Assembly: GCA_903813345.2 (NCBI GenBank)
Contig: CAIIXF020000006.1
Span: 12,034,348-12,094,347, forward strand
Origin: Owenia fusiformis
Taxonomy: Eukaryota; Annelida; Polychaeta; Sabellida; Oweniidae
DNA: 60,000 bases
Direction of reading: 5' to 3'
The translations under genes and the position numbers were made by a program. Every line of letters begins with the position of its first letter. The stretch's first letter is position 1. This document shows, one piece after another, positions 58,401 to 59,086 of this stretch. Under the pieces are notes generated by a model. That model worked only from the letters and a program-made list of their open reading frames with translations. It was not told the origin of the DNA and made no database searches.

Positions 58401-59086
58401 CATTATTTGGTATGTTACCCTTGGTTCATCTATTATGTATAACATGTACAAAGTGATTTTACAGACTGATGGAAAGTTTTAGTATGTCAGAAACAACATG
58501 ATTGAATTTATGGAATTTGAAAACTAAAACCTGTATATTCAAAGGTATTTCTCAAACCCCGATGAGTTCGGGAAATATTTATTTGATTTGTGAAAATAGC
58601 ACAGGGTCAGTTATTCACTGAAAATAGCATGAAATATTTGTGTTCTGTTTTTCCTTATTAAATTCATCACTCTCTCATTGAGTCACTATTAAGTATTAAC
58701 TACAGTTAGCTTGAGTTAGATTACACTGGATCACAGTTCAGCCGGGAAATGAGTTCTCATTTCAGAATCAAGTGTAGGATATCGACCAATCAGAGGTCAA
58801 GGTATGAGAACCAAATTCTCTGTTTACTGTTCTTTTAAACGAAATGACCCTTATTGCGCCCAATAGAAGTAAGACAATACTAATCATCTATCTTAATTCT
58901 TCTATTCATTTGTTTTCCCAGGCACCTGAATCTGCTACTCCAACCAGTGCTGCTCCTCCCCCTGCTAGCAATGGACCCCCCATGTTCTTTGATCCCAGCA
59001 CCTACCAGGCTCCTCATCTAGCAGGTAATCAGCCAGAGAAACCAGGTCATATGAAATATGGACAGAGGAGACAGTATCCCAAATAG
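9676..59086 (+). CDS. SEC16A: Sec16-like ER exit site scaffold, 29 exons
   Basis: Sec16 is a peripheral scaffold at ER exit sites. It concentrates Sec23/24 and Sec13/31 and so organises COPII vesicle budding. The call rests on the central conserved domain in exons 7-14, with signatures such as [37 protein letters not shown] and HFCYLMAQ, and on C-terminal motifs SSWLGGMF and YVDVMNPGG. These I recognise from Sec16 family members. Coding exons: 9651-13430, 13814-13968, 14384-14554, 15111-15258, 16567-16641, 18864-19078, 19484-19694, 21312-21450, 22002-22283, 27509-27691, 28337-28451, 29347-29564, 31476-31616, 32169-32276, 33469-33571, 35022-35150, 39992-40084, 40691-40831, 41644-41711, 42866-45811, 46464-46610, 49949-50059, 53158-53331, 53503-53604, 53780-53978, 55001-55123, 56377-56519, 57101-57250, 58922-59086. 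All introns are GT-AG, phases agree, and the sum is 3,569 residues, longer than human SEC16A (about 2,350). Exon joins are inferred without transcripts. Confidence 0.93.
11278..11400 (+). repeat. In-frame 21-bp coding repeat (QQTDPHT heptads), about 6 units
   Basis: Six or so heptads of the QQTDPHT type follow each other in exon 1 (residues about 535-575), with H/R/Y variation after the proline. This is a second heptad array, unrelated in sequence to the QQNMNPG array further downstream but of the same 21-bp period. Confidence 0.9.
12796..13236 (+). repeat. In-frame 21-bp coding repeat (QQNMNPG heptads), 21 units
   Basis: Twenty-one consecutive heptapeptide units of the QQNMNPG type are encoded in frame in exon 1, with drift mainly in the third to seventh residues. 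The opposite strand reads open through the same repeat but that is a by-product of the periodicity. The repeat gives a Gln/Asn-rich, prion-like composition. Replication slippage probably keeps its length variable. Confidence 0.93.
13431..13813 (+). other. Sec16 intron 1
   Basis: A 383-bp intron. Nothing noteworthy was seen beyond the splice sites. The exon 1 frame reads 25 codons into it before a stop. Confidence 0.8.
13814..13968 (+). CDS. SEC16A: Sec16 exon 2 (R/Y/D/S-rich linker)
   Basis: Residues about 1252-1304. The acceptor is TTTCTTTCTAG and the donor GTAGGA; it enters in phase 2 and leaves in phase 1. It encodes a charged linker with repeated RPRSRQG motifs and DPRY-type pieces continuing the end of exon 1. 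In mammalian Sec16A an arginine-rich stretch just before the central domain helps ER exit site targeting; this segment sits in the same place, so a similar role is inferred. Confidence 0.9.
14303..14366 (+). pseudogene. Fossil partial copy of Sec16 exon 3
   Basis: The 64 bases just before exon 3 match the exon's own middle (about 14430-14495): GGTATGGAGGGTGAAAGACC against GGTATGGAGGTTGAAAGACC, then AGATAAAGGGGAGGAGTATT against AGATAAAGGAGAGGAGTATT. The copy has a stop (TAA) where the exon reads TAC, so it is not used as coding sequence. Confidence 0.85.
14384..14554 (+). CDS. SEC16A: Sec16 exon 3 (RPRSRQG-repeat linker)
   Basis: Residues about 1304-1361, phase 1 to phase 1. It again carries RQG/RPRSRQG units, then a Y-rich stretch ([15 protein letters not shown]). 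Acceptor TATTATAG, donor GTAAAA. The symmetric phase and 171-bp length mean it could be skipped without a frameshift. A degraded copy of its middle lies just upstream at 14303-14366. Confidence 0.9.
14667..14862. repeat. 35-bp minisatellite, about 5.5 units
   Basis: Near-perfect tandem units containing CACTATTTCATCACTTATTT and ATAGTGTATAGCATA in the intron after exon 3. Each unit holds an inverted pair (CACTAT/ATAGTG) and could fold as small hairpins. Confidence 0.93.
15111..15258 (+). CDS. SEC16A: Sec16 exon 4 (Y-rich linker)
   Basis: Residues about 1361-1410. It reads [20 protein letters not shown] and then a charged tail ending in SADPR. Acceptor TACTTGTAG, donor GTAAGA; enters in phase 1, leaves in phase 2. 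A tyrosine-dense segment just upstream of the central domain is also seen in other Sec16 proteins. Confidence 0.9.
15259..16130 (+). other. First part of Sec16 intron 4
   Basis: Nothing recognisable; two short minus-strand open frames (15458-15685, 15800-15994) show no family features. Confidence 0.6.
16131..16369. repeat. 80-bp minisatellite, 3 units
   Basis: Three tandem copies starting TTTTTGTCTTATTT at 16131, 16211 and 16291 and ending GAGTTGAATATTGAA. Units two and three are nearly identical; unit one is more diverged. Confidence 0.92.
16567..16641 (+). CDS. SEC16A: Sec16 exon 5 (short linker exon)
   Basis: A 75-bp exon, residues about 1410-1435, reading [20 protein letters not shown]. 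Acceptor ACATTTTAG, donor GTAAGT; phase 2 on both sides. Its composition matches the neighbouring R/Y/S/D-rich exons, which supports it as real despite its small size. Confidence 0.88.
17091..18788. repeat. 41-bp minisatellite, about 41 units (1.7 kb)
   Basis: Units read AAGGGCTGCCAATTAATACA followed by CACATGTACAATGCCTTACAT. The unit length is 41 bp. Variation is concentrated at two spots (GGGCTG/TGGCTG/GGGCAG and GCC/GTC). The first and last units are more diverged, as expected from unequal exchange. It occupies most of Sec16 intron 5 and ends 75 bp before exon 6. Confidence 0.97.
18864..19078 (+). CDS. SEC16A: Sec16 exon 6 (R/S/Y-rich linker)
   Basis: Residues about 1435-1507. It contains [20 protein letters not shown] and a tail rich in Y, G and D. 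Acceptor GCTTCTAG, donor GTGCTT, a weaker donor than its neighbours. Enters in phase 2, leaves in phase 1. Its acceptor lies only 76 bases after the end of a 1.7-kb minisatellite. Confidence 0.9.
19079..19483 (+). other. Sec16 intron 6 with small fold-back
   Basis: Imperfect inverted arms: GGGTGATTTAGGAT (19102) against ATCCTAAAAAATCACCC (19218), and TCTCATATGAC (19157) against GTCATATGAGA (19274). A small hairpin-forming relic; no coding content. Confidence 0.5.
19484..19694 (+). CDS. SEC16A: Sec16 exon 7 (start of central conserved domain)
   Basis: Residues about 1507-1577. It encodes the beta-rich opening of the Sec16 central domain: [20 protein letters not shown] followed by VTIHDM. This corresponds to the N-terminal part of the conserved domain (Pfam Sec16 family). 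Acceptor CTCACACAG, donor GTAAGA. Confidence 0.95.
19958..20415. mobile_element. TA-flanked MITE (458 bp)
   Basis: Inverted ends AGGATGCAGTACCGGGTCGG at 19958 and the complement of TGGATGCAGTACCAGGTCAG ending at 20415, flanked by TA on both sides. Non-coding. Superfamily inferred as Tc1/mariner-like from the TA alone. Confidence 0.75.
20418..21311 (+). other. Remainder of Sec16 intron 7
   Basis: AT-rich, with a C9 run near 21049. No gene or repeat recognised. Confidence 0.6.
21312..21450 (+). CDS. SEC16A: Sec16 exon 8 (central conserved domain)
   Basis: Residues about 1577-1623, reading [13 protein letters not shown] ... [22 protein letters not shown]. This is a helical stretch typical of the Sec16 ACE1-like fold. 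Acceptor TGATTACAG, donor GTAACT; leaves in phase 0. Confidence 0.95.
22002..22283 (+). CDS. SEC16A: Sec16 exon 9 (central conserved domain)
   Basis: Residues about 1624-1717, phase 0 on both sides. It opens with [17 protein letters not shown], a strong family signature, then has a variable S/T-rich insert, and ends [12 protein letters not shown], the start of the next helical block. Acceptor TTCTTTCCAG, donor GTAAGA. The following 5.2-kb intron hosts the antisense syntaxin-like gene. Confidence 0.95.
22646..22888. repeat. 49-bp minisatellite, about 5 units
   Basis: Tandem units TGATCTTTGCTTTGTGTAAA followed by ACAAAAGAAAAAAGTGTTGA and ATAAA. A-run length varies between units, which keeps several minus-strand frames open; those are artefacts of the repeat. 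Confidence 0.94.
22889..24520 (+). other. Sec16 intron 9, part before the nested gene
   Basis: Holds an inverted pair ATTCGGTATTT/AAATACCGAAT near 23191-23231 in an AT-rich patch with several TTCGGTA motifs, possibly a degraded fold-back element. Otherwise nothing recognised. Confidence 0.45.
24524..24529 (-). terminator. Poly(A) signal of the nested syntaxin-like gene
   Basis: AATAAA on the minus strand, about 142 bases after the stop codon, within a very A-rich (minus strand) tract. It is the first canonical signal after the ORF. Confidence 0.55.
24671..25657 (-). CDS. Intronless syntaxin-like Qa-SNARE, nested in Sec16 intron 9
   Basis: Syntaxins are membrane-anchored SNAREs that drive vesicle fusion; this type normally acts at the plasma membrane. 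The single ORF has 328 codons. Residues 1-45 are basic. Residues about 66-185 form coiled helices like the Habc domain, including [20 protein letters not shown], matching the end of Hc in syntaxins 1-4. Residues about 233-296 are a SNARE motif ([20 protein letters not shown]) with Q262 in the zero-layer position. Residues about 305-323 are a hydrophobic tail anchor followed by a short basic end. Typical syntaxins are about 290 residues, so the N-terminus is extended or divergent. No introns and no frameshifts suggest an intact retrogene; vertebrate STX11 and STX19 are also intronless in their coding region. Which syntaxin it descends from is not settled. Confidence 0.87.
   Translation of the reverse strand: MKRQRTKMVRDRLAEFKMLSALNRDGSFRRSLKNSLRRRGLCKAPQIDDELCDLVGDDTTGAQGESLNQTLLKITEVHSYIKSLKQKQKDLSKIYSDIISSPMPARLRQPEADSIKSACTGLIAKIQNLIIALNPKDKKAIAALGRSHFENRVVSTHSACLKKNLLDIVEKINASEVQYYEQQREKLVRQLSIAGKDTSDIKITRHLKRQNARIFTEIISIDEMEVKCSKAENRKQQIDSLEAKICEINELFSDVSNCIELQGSTIDNIEMHVSRAADHVQPKITEFKEAKKVKRKSSKLCKVLKIGGFVILCVLTLGAVVILKRLQN
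25747..25755 (-). promoter_or_regulatory. TATA box of the nested syntaxin-like gene
   Basis: On the minus strand the sequence reads TATATAAGG, about 90 bases before the ATG at 25657. That spacing predicts a 5'UTR of about 60 bases. A TATA box at this distance suggests an independent promoter rather than a dead copy. Prediction only. Confidence 0.6.
26104..26270 (+). repeat. Retroposon 3' tail, copy 1
   Basis: About 160 bp are shared with 33951-34110, ending TTGGCCCTAAAAGGGCATCA, then AATAAATCCTATTTATTATT. A shared 3' end with AATAAA and a short-repeat tail is typical of LINE or LINE-derived SINE ends. Family not identified. Confidence 0.75.
26320..27109. mobile_element. TTA-flanked MITE, copy 1 (790 bp)
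   Basis: Ends CCCCCTATCACACCAAACTA and its near complement (TAGTTTGGTGTGATAGTAGGG), flanked by TTA on each side (26317-26319, 27110-27112). The interior is rich in ACGTTC/GAACGT and CGTTC motifs. The same family occurs at 50518-51486. A 3-bp TTA duplication fits PIF/Harbinger-type elements; no transposase is present. Confidence 0.82.
27113..27508 (+). other. End of Sec16 intron 9
   Basis: Nothing recognised apart from the exon 10 acceptor. Confidence 0.6.
27509..27691 (+). CDS. SEC16A: Sec16 exon 10 (central conserved domain core)
   Basis: Residues about 1718-1778. It contains [20 protein letters not shown] then [19 protein letters not shown] and [12 protein letters not shown]. This is the most conserved part of Sec16 and belongs to the ACE1-type helical solenoid that pairs with Sec13 in the known family structure. 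Acceptor TTATTTCAG, donor GTAAGT; phase 0 on both sides. Confidence 0.97.
27692..28336 (+). other. Sec16 intron 10
   Basis: Parts of this intron (27990-28180) resemble 52470-52700 in the same gene: CTAGTGAATCAGTCCATAGC-like and ATTCATGGGGAATTAATAAT-like blocks. This is a diverged dispersed repeat of unknown family. No coding content. Confidence 0.45.
28337..28451 (+). CDS. SEC16A: Sec16 exon 11 (central conserved domain)
   Basis: Residues about 1779-1817, with [14 protein letters not shown] and TTLGDTL, both family signatures. Acceptor GTGTTTCAG, donor GTAAGA; leaves in phase 1. Confidence 0.96.
28452..29346 (+). other. Sec16 intron 11 with diverged 'ATGGCGGCC' repeat
   Basis: From about 28960 to 29310 runs of CTGTC/TGTCCATCTGTC, AAAATGGCGGCC and 'CATAACTCCGCAGG' resemble the body of the Helitron-like family at 47423, but without clear ends. 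Probably an old copy of a related element. Confidence 0.4.
29347..29564 (+). CDS. SEC16A: Sec16 exon 12 (central conserved domain)
   Basis: Residues about 1817-1889, with [26 protein letters not shown] and [12 protein letters not shown]. These are Sec16 solenoid helices. Acceptor TTATTCCAG, donor GTATGT. The exon end and donor are copied imperfectly just downstream inside the intron (29571-29660). Confidence 0.96.
29571..29660 (+). repeat. Duplicated exon 12 end with donor site
   Basis: The end of exon 12 plus its donor (CAATCTCTGGGAAACC ... TTCCAGGTATGTAA) is repeated about 49 bp downstream (CAATCTCTGAGAAACTCC ... TTTCAGGTATGTAA). A third partial copy follows (ATCTGGGAAACCCC). The second copy keeps CAGGTATGT and could act as a decoy donor; using it would hit an in-frame stop (29582). 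Confidence 0.9.
29661..31189 (+). other. Sec16 intron 12, middle
   Basis: A perfect palindrome with arms CCATGGGCTT/AAGCCCATGG lies at 30799-30820, followed by two copies of TGGTATCACACTGTATATACG. A block near 30013-30055 with GGGCCCACCTCTAATAAG looks like the end of a MITE, but I found no partner end. No coding content. Confidence 0.45.
31190..31361. repeat. 27-bp minisatellite, about 6 units
   Basis: Units read AGGTATACAATTAAGCATTT followed by GTGTTTG. They end about 115 bp before exon 13, whose acceptor region (CATTTGTGTTTCAG) resembles the end of the unit. Confidence 0.88.
31476..31616 (+). CDS. SEC16A: Sec16 exon 13 (central conserved domain)
   Basis: Residues about 1890-1936, with [20 protein letters not shown] followed by YTEHLATTI. 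It is 141 bp and phase 0 on both sides. Acceptor GTGTTTCAG, donor GTATGA. Confidence 0.95.
32169..32276 (+). CDS. SEC16A: Sec16 exon 14 (end of central conserved domain)
   Basis: Residues about 1937-1972, with [12 protein letters not shown] and [15 protein letters not shown], closing the helical domain. It is 108 bp and phase 0 on both sides. Acceptor GTGTTTTAG, donor GTGAGT. Confidence 0.95.
32277..33468 (+). other. Sec16 intron 14 with GTCACCACC hairpin repeats
   Basis: TGTCACCACCAGTAGTGGTGACA at 32595-32617 is a hairpin, and ACGTCACCATCAAGAGGTGG recurs at 33145. Both are followed by 'ATTGTTA'. They look like ends of a dispersed element. The open frame 33161-33565 is incidental. Confidence 0.45.
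33469..33571 (+). CDS. SEC16A: Sec16 exon 15 (linker)
   Basis: Residues about 1973-2007, reading [20 protein letters not shown] and then a T/D-rich tail. Acceptor TTCATTTTAG, donor GTAGGG; phase 0 to phase 1. Confidence 0.87.
33951..34110 (+). repeat. Retroposon 3' tail, copy 2
   Basis: Matches 26104-26265 almost base for base over 150 bp, ending CATCAGTACAAATAAATCCT. It lies in Sec16 intron 15, same orientation as copy 1. Confidence 0.75.
34111..35021 (+). other. Rest of Sec16 intron 15
   Basis: From about 34918 to 34997 there are four short imperfect units of the type AAAACCA-ATAATCTTTTTGG. Otherwise AT-rich without recognisable content. Confidence 0.45.
35022..35150 (+). CDS. SEC16A: Sec16 exon 16 (Q/E-rich linker)
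   Basis: Residues about 2007-2050, with [20 protein letters not shown] and PYRDPNYPG. It is 129 bp and phase 1 on both sides, so it can be skipped in frame. Acceptor GTTTAAAG is pyrimidine-poor and looks weak; donor GTAAGA is strong. Confidence 0.83.
35151..37092 (+). other. First part of Sec16 intron 16
   Basis: AT-rich sequence with an ACTC repeat near 36820-36840 and an ATT run at 36970. No gene, element ends or RNA seen. Confidence 0.55.
37093..37279. repeat. Two adjacent fold-back palindromes
   Basis: First hairpin: TATATTTCTGGAGGTGTATT at 37093 against the complement ending 37157 (about 24-bp arms). Second hairpin: GGTTTTGGATATGGGGTTTA at 37177 against the imperfect complement ending 37279 (about 45-bp arms). 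Confidence 0.85.
37158..37970. repeat. Direct duplication of a 300-400 bp block
   Basis: TATAAGGGTTAT(C/G)TACTGGG at 37158 recurs at 37690. GGGGCATATGG(T/C)CATTTCAA at 37318 recurs at about 37755, and both blocks end TTACCAACTTATCTCCCTAA. The second copy lacks the palindrome arm and is shorter. A small GGAAGATATG(T/C)ACCGAAGCG repeat varies in copy number between them. Confidence 0.87.
37971..39722 (+). other. Middle of Sec16 intron 16
   Basis: No gene recognised. A possible acceptor at 38030 opens a 24-codon frame ending next to AATAAA (38104); it was considered as an alternative last exon but is unsupported. Confidence 0.45.
39723..39813. repeat. Inverted repeat with 19-bp arms
   Basis: TCTGTATTGCTACTGAGAT at 39723-39741 is perfectly complementary to 39795-39813. 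It shares the CTGTATTG motif with the larger hairpin that follows. Confidence 0.9.
39833..39968. repeat. 136-bp hairpin just upstream of exon 17
   Basis: The arms 39833-39871 and 39930-39968 are perfectly complementary over 39 bp. A second inner pair (ATTCTGTATTGG at 39879, complement at 39910) stacks inside, leaving a 19-base loop. The 3' arm ends 23 bases before exon 17. Confidence 0.95.
39992..40084 (+). CDS. SEC16A: Sec16 exon 17 (short linker exon)
   Basis: Residues about 2050-2081, reading [20 protein letters not shown] and then a Q/T-rich tail. It is 93 bp and phase 1 on both sides. Acceptor TATTGCAG, donor GTAACT. A long hairpin ends 23 bases before the exon, covering the usual branch-point zone. 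Confidence 0.85.
40085..40690 (+). other. Sec16 intron 17
   Basis: A 606-bp intron with no recognisable content beyond the splice sites. Confidence 0.6.
40691..40831 (+). CDS. SEC16A: Sec16 exon 18 (acidic linker)
   Basis: Residues about 2081-2128, acidic and S/T-rich ([14 protein letters not shown] ... [10 protein letters not shown]). It is 141 bp and phase 1 on both sides, skippable in frame. Acceptor TTCAATCAG, donor GTATGA. Confidence 0.85.
40868..41590. repeat. 45-bp minisatellite, about 16 units
   Basis: Units read GAGCTCTGACCACCCTGTAT followed by AATGTGTCAGTGTTTTAGAT and ATTAT. Units drift and lose length toward the 3' end. Each carries TTTTAG, an acceptor-like motif. It fills intron 18 between exons 18 and 19. 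Confidence 0.95.
41644..41711 (+). CDS. SEC16A: Sec16 exon 19 (short linker exon)
   Basis: A 68-bp exon, residues about 2128-2150, reading [20 protein letters not shown] and LGQ. Acceptor TTTTATAG, donor GTAATA. It changes phase from 1 to 0, which is exactly what links the phase-1 exons 16-18 to the phase-0 exon 20. Confidence 0.83.
41712..42865 (+). other. Sec16 intron 19
   Basis: AT-rich intron; nothing recognised. A second acceptor-like TTGTAG lies at 42822-42827, 39 bases before the used one. Confidence 0.55.
42866..45811 (+). CDS. SEC16A: Sec16 exon 20: giant 982-codon exon with acidic repeats
   Basis: The exon opens after the acceptor TTTGTTTAG with [20 protein letters not shown] and is open upstream of the first ATG at 43082, so that ATG is internal. 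It closes at a consensus donor GTGAGT (45812) in phase 0, and 2,946 bp make it skippable in frame. The content is S/P-rich and basic early ([15 protein letters not shown] near 43450), has a proline-rich stretch [14 protein letters not shown] (43923), then is acidic with a 14-residue repeat at about residues 2926-3010. I recognise no folded domain. I do not recall a vertebrate Sec16 with so long a block between central domain and C-terminus. Confidence 0.85.
45191..45444 (+). repeat. In-frame 42-bp coding repeat ([14 protein letters not shown]), 6 units
   Basis: Six units of a 14-residue acidic repeat of the form [14 protein letters not shown] are encoded in exon 20; the last unit is one residue shorter. 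The reverse strand is open through the same stretch only because of the periodicity. Confidence 0.93.
46464..46610 (+). CDS. SEC16A: Sec16 exon 21
   Basis: Residues about 3133-3181, reading [14 protein letters not shown] then [20 protein letters not shown]. It is 147 bp and phase 0 on both sides. Acceptor CTGATGCAAG, donor GTAGGT. The frame continues exactly from the exon 20 donor, supporting both. Confidence 0.82.
46665..47263. mobile_element. Degenerate MITE-like element enclosing a mariner end
   Basis: Inverted ends contain ATGGTGAACTAAATTCAACA at 46679 and the near complement ending about 47248, with AAGGATT/AATCCTT at the outer edges. Inside, 46928-47010 resembles the right end of the mariner at 4900-4980. 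Target duplication unclear. Confidence 0.6.
46928..47010. repeat. Relic end of the 3926-4975 mariner family
   Basis: AAAATTTCATTGAAAAAATA ... GTGAATTTATTGAATGACCT matches AAAATTTCATGAGAAAATAT ... GTGAACTTATTGAACGACCT at the right end of the element at 3926-4975. Clearly diverged, so an older insertion. Confidence 0.65.
47423..48172 (+). mobile_element. Helitron-like element, copy A (750 bp)
   Basis: Starts TCCCACCGAAAGTAG after an A, ends TTTTCTAG before a T, with no target duplication. A hairpin GCTACTCCGTGGAGTTGC lies about 10 bases before the end. TC start, CTAG end, 3' hairpin and A/T insertion are Helitron hallmarks. The body repeats a module of about 120 bp ('AACTCAAATACC.TTGGACGGATT' then AAAATGGCGGCCATTTTT) four or five times. 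No Rep/helicase, so non-autonomous. Confidence 0.75.
48277..49113 (-). mobile_element. Mariner-type element, copy with transposase relic (837 bp)
   Basis: Inverted ends begin CAGGGTGTCCAAAATAAAAC at 48277 and end at 49113, flanked by TA (48275-48276, 49114-49115). The first and last 100 or so bases are complementary. The minus strand near 48435-48540 encodes [20 protein letters not shown], matching the C-terminal end of Tc1/mariner-type transposases. The rest of the enzyme is lost. Confidence 0.85.
48435..48638 (-). pseudogene. Transposase C-terminal fragment
   Basis: A 67-codon frame whose second half ([20 protein letters not shown] then HVL) resembles the usual end of mariner-like transposases, where a cysteine and a GxHxxH-like end recur. 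Catalytic residues are absent, so it is inactive. Confidence 0.65.
49385..49690. repeat. 72-bp minisatellite, about 4 units
   Basis: Units contain AATATATGGTTCTCTTCCTA and CAATGTATAGTTCTCTTAGA. The + strand frame stays open through it (49256-49720) as an artefact of the period being a multiple of three. It lies 260 bp before exon 22. Confidence 0.93.
49949..50059 (+). CDS. SEC16A: Sec16 exon 22
   Basis: Residues about 3182-3218, with [20 protein letters not shown], an S/P-rich and probably phosphorylated stretch. It is 111 bp and phase 0 on both sides. Acceptor TATTTCAG, donor GTGGGC, weaker than most. Confidence 0.84.
50060..50514 (+). other. Start of Sec16 intron 22
   Basis: No recognisable content before the MITE at 50518. 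Confidence 0.6.
50518..51486. mobile_element. TTA-flanked MITE, copy 2 (969 bp)
   Basis: Same family as 26320-27109: the same ends and long interior matches, for example TCGCAGTTCGTTCAGGTCGC. Flanked by TTA at 50515-50517 and 51487-51489. It keeps about 180 bp of interior missing from copy 1, with more ACGTTC/CGTTC motifs. Same orientation as copy 1. Confidence 0.83.
51516..52199 (+). mobile_element. Helitron-like composite, copies B/C
   Basis: A 5'-truncated body starts near 51516 and ends with a hairpin and CTAG at 51978-51981 (GCTACTCCGCGGAGTTGC). It is directly followed by a second body ending in CTAG at 52196-52199. Both parts match the element at 54049-54636. Two 3' ends in series suggest one copy inserted into, or transposed with, another. 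Confidence 0.7.
52200..53157 (+). other. End of Sec16 intron 22
   Basis: Part (52470-52700) shares diverged blocks with intron 10 (27990-28180). A C10 run lies near 52707. No coding content. Confidence 0.5.
53158..53331 (+). CDS. SEC16A: Sec16 exon 23 (proline/lysine-rich)
   Basis: Residues about 3219-3276, with [20 protein letters not shown], then a P-rich tract and a lysine-rich end (PKKEAPKKK). Acceptor TTTCCAG, donor GTAAAT; 174 bp, phase 0 on both sides. A P/K-rich run just before the SSWLGG motif is a usual Sec16 arrangement. Confidence 0.9.
53503..53604 (+). CDS. SEC16A: Sec16 exon 24 (conserved C-terminal motif)
   Basis: Residues about 3277-3310, with [20 protein letters not shown] and NLPDDKNPT. 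This motif is a hallmark of animal Sec16 C-terminal regions. It is 102 bp and phase 0 on both sides. Acceptor TTATTCTAG, donor GTAAGT. Confidence 0.95.
53780..53978 (+). CDS. SEC16A: Sec16 exon 25 (conserved C-terminal motif)
   Basis: Residues about 3311-3377, starting [20 protein letters not shown], which continues the conserved motif from exon 24, then a P/A-rich tail. Acceptor GATTTGTAG, donor GTAGGT; leaves in phase 1. A Helitron-like element sits 70 bases after the donor. Confidence 0.95.
54049..54636 (+). mobile_element. Helitron-like element, copy D (588 bp)
   Basis: Starts TCCCAGCGAACGAAGTTC after an A, ends TTTTGTCTAG before a T, with a 3' hairpin GCTACGCTTTGGCGTTGC. The body shares the ATGGC(G/A)GCCATTT modules with copies A-C. 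It sits 70 bp after the exon 25 donor. Confidence 0.78.
55001..55123 (+). CDS. SEC16A: Sec16 exon 26 (YVDVMNPGG motif)
   Basis: Residues about 3377-3418, with [18 protein letters not shown] and a tail containing NLFNVMP and MFIPG. The YVDV-NP motif is conserved in Sec16 C-termini. It is 123 bp and phase 1 on both sides. Acceptor GTTGTTGCAG, donor GTAAGA. Confidence 0.94.
55124..56376 (+). other. Sec16 intron 26
   Basis: Contains a TTAATTAATTAATTAA run near 56115. No gene or element ends recognised. Confidence 0.55.
56377..56519 (+). CDS. SEC16A: Sec16 exon 27
   Basis: Residues about 3418-3465, S/G/P-rich ([19 protein letters not shown]). Enters in phase 1, leaves in phase 0. Acceptor ATTTTGTAG, donor GTGAGC. 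Confidence 0.85.
56520..57100 (+). other. Sec16 intron 27
   Basis: AT-rich 581-bp intron; nothing recognised beyond splice sites. Confidence 0.6.
57101..57250 (+). CDS. SEC16A: Sec16 exon 28
   Basis: Residues about 3466-3515, with [16 protein letters not shown] and a tail [14 protein letters not shown]. It is 150 bp and phase 0 on both sides. Acceptor CTGTTTCAG, donor GTGAGT. Confidence 0.88.
57303..57678. mobile_element. hAT-type MITE (376 bp) with exact 8-bp duplication
   Basis: Inverted ends TAGGGATGTCA and TGACATCCCTA, directly flanked by GTAAATTA on both sides (57295-57302 and 57679-57686). TAGGG-type ends and an 8-bp duplication are typical of hAT transposons. No transposase. The interior has GGGAC/CCCATC-type runs on opposite arms. 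Confidence 0.9.
57950..58290. repeat. Two dispersed direct copies of an intronic block
   Basis: AATGTGAACAACCA(C/A)(A/G)ATATG occurs at 57968 and 58219, and CATTCAAAGGTTTGC(G/A)TG at 58099 and 58268. The copies differ in internal length. Origin unknown. Confidence 0.65.
58922..59086 (+). CDS. SEC16A: Sec16 exon 29 (terminal coding exon)
   Basis: Residues about 3516-3569 and the stop TAG at 59084. It carries [14 protein letters not shown], echoing the FYDPNQF motif near the N-terminus, and ends in a basic tail ([10 protein letters not shown]). Acceptor TTTTCCCAG. Confidence 0.92.
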   Translation, partial: APESATPTSAAPPPASNGPPMFFDPSTYQAPHLAGNQPEKPGHMKYGQRRQYPK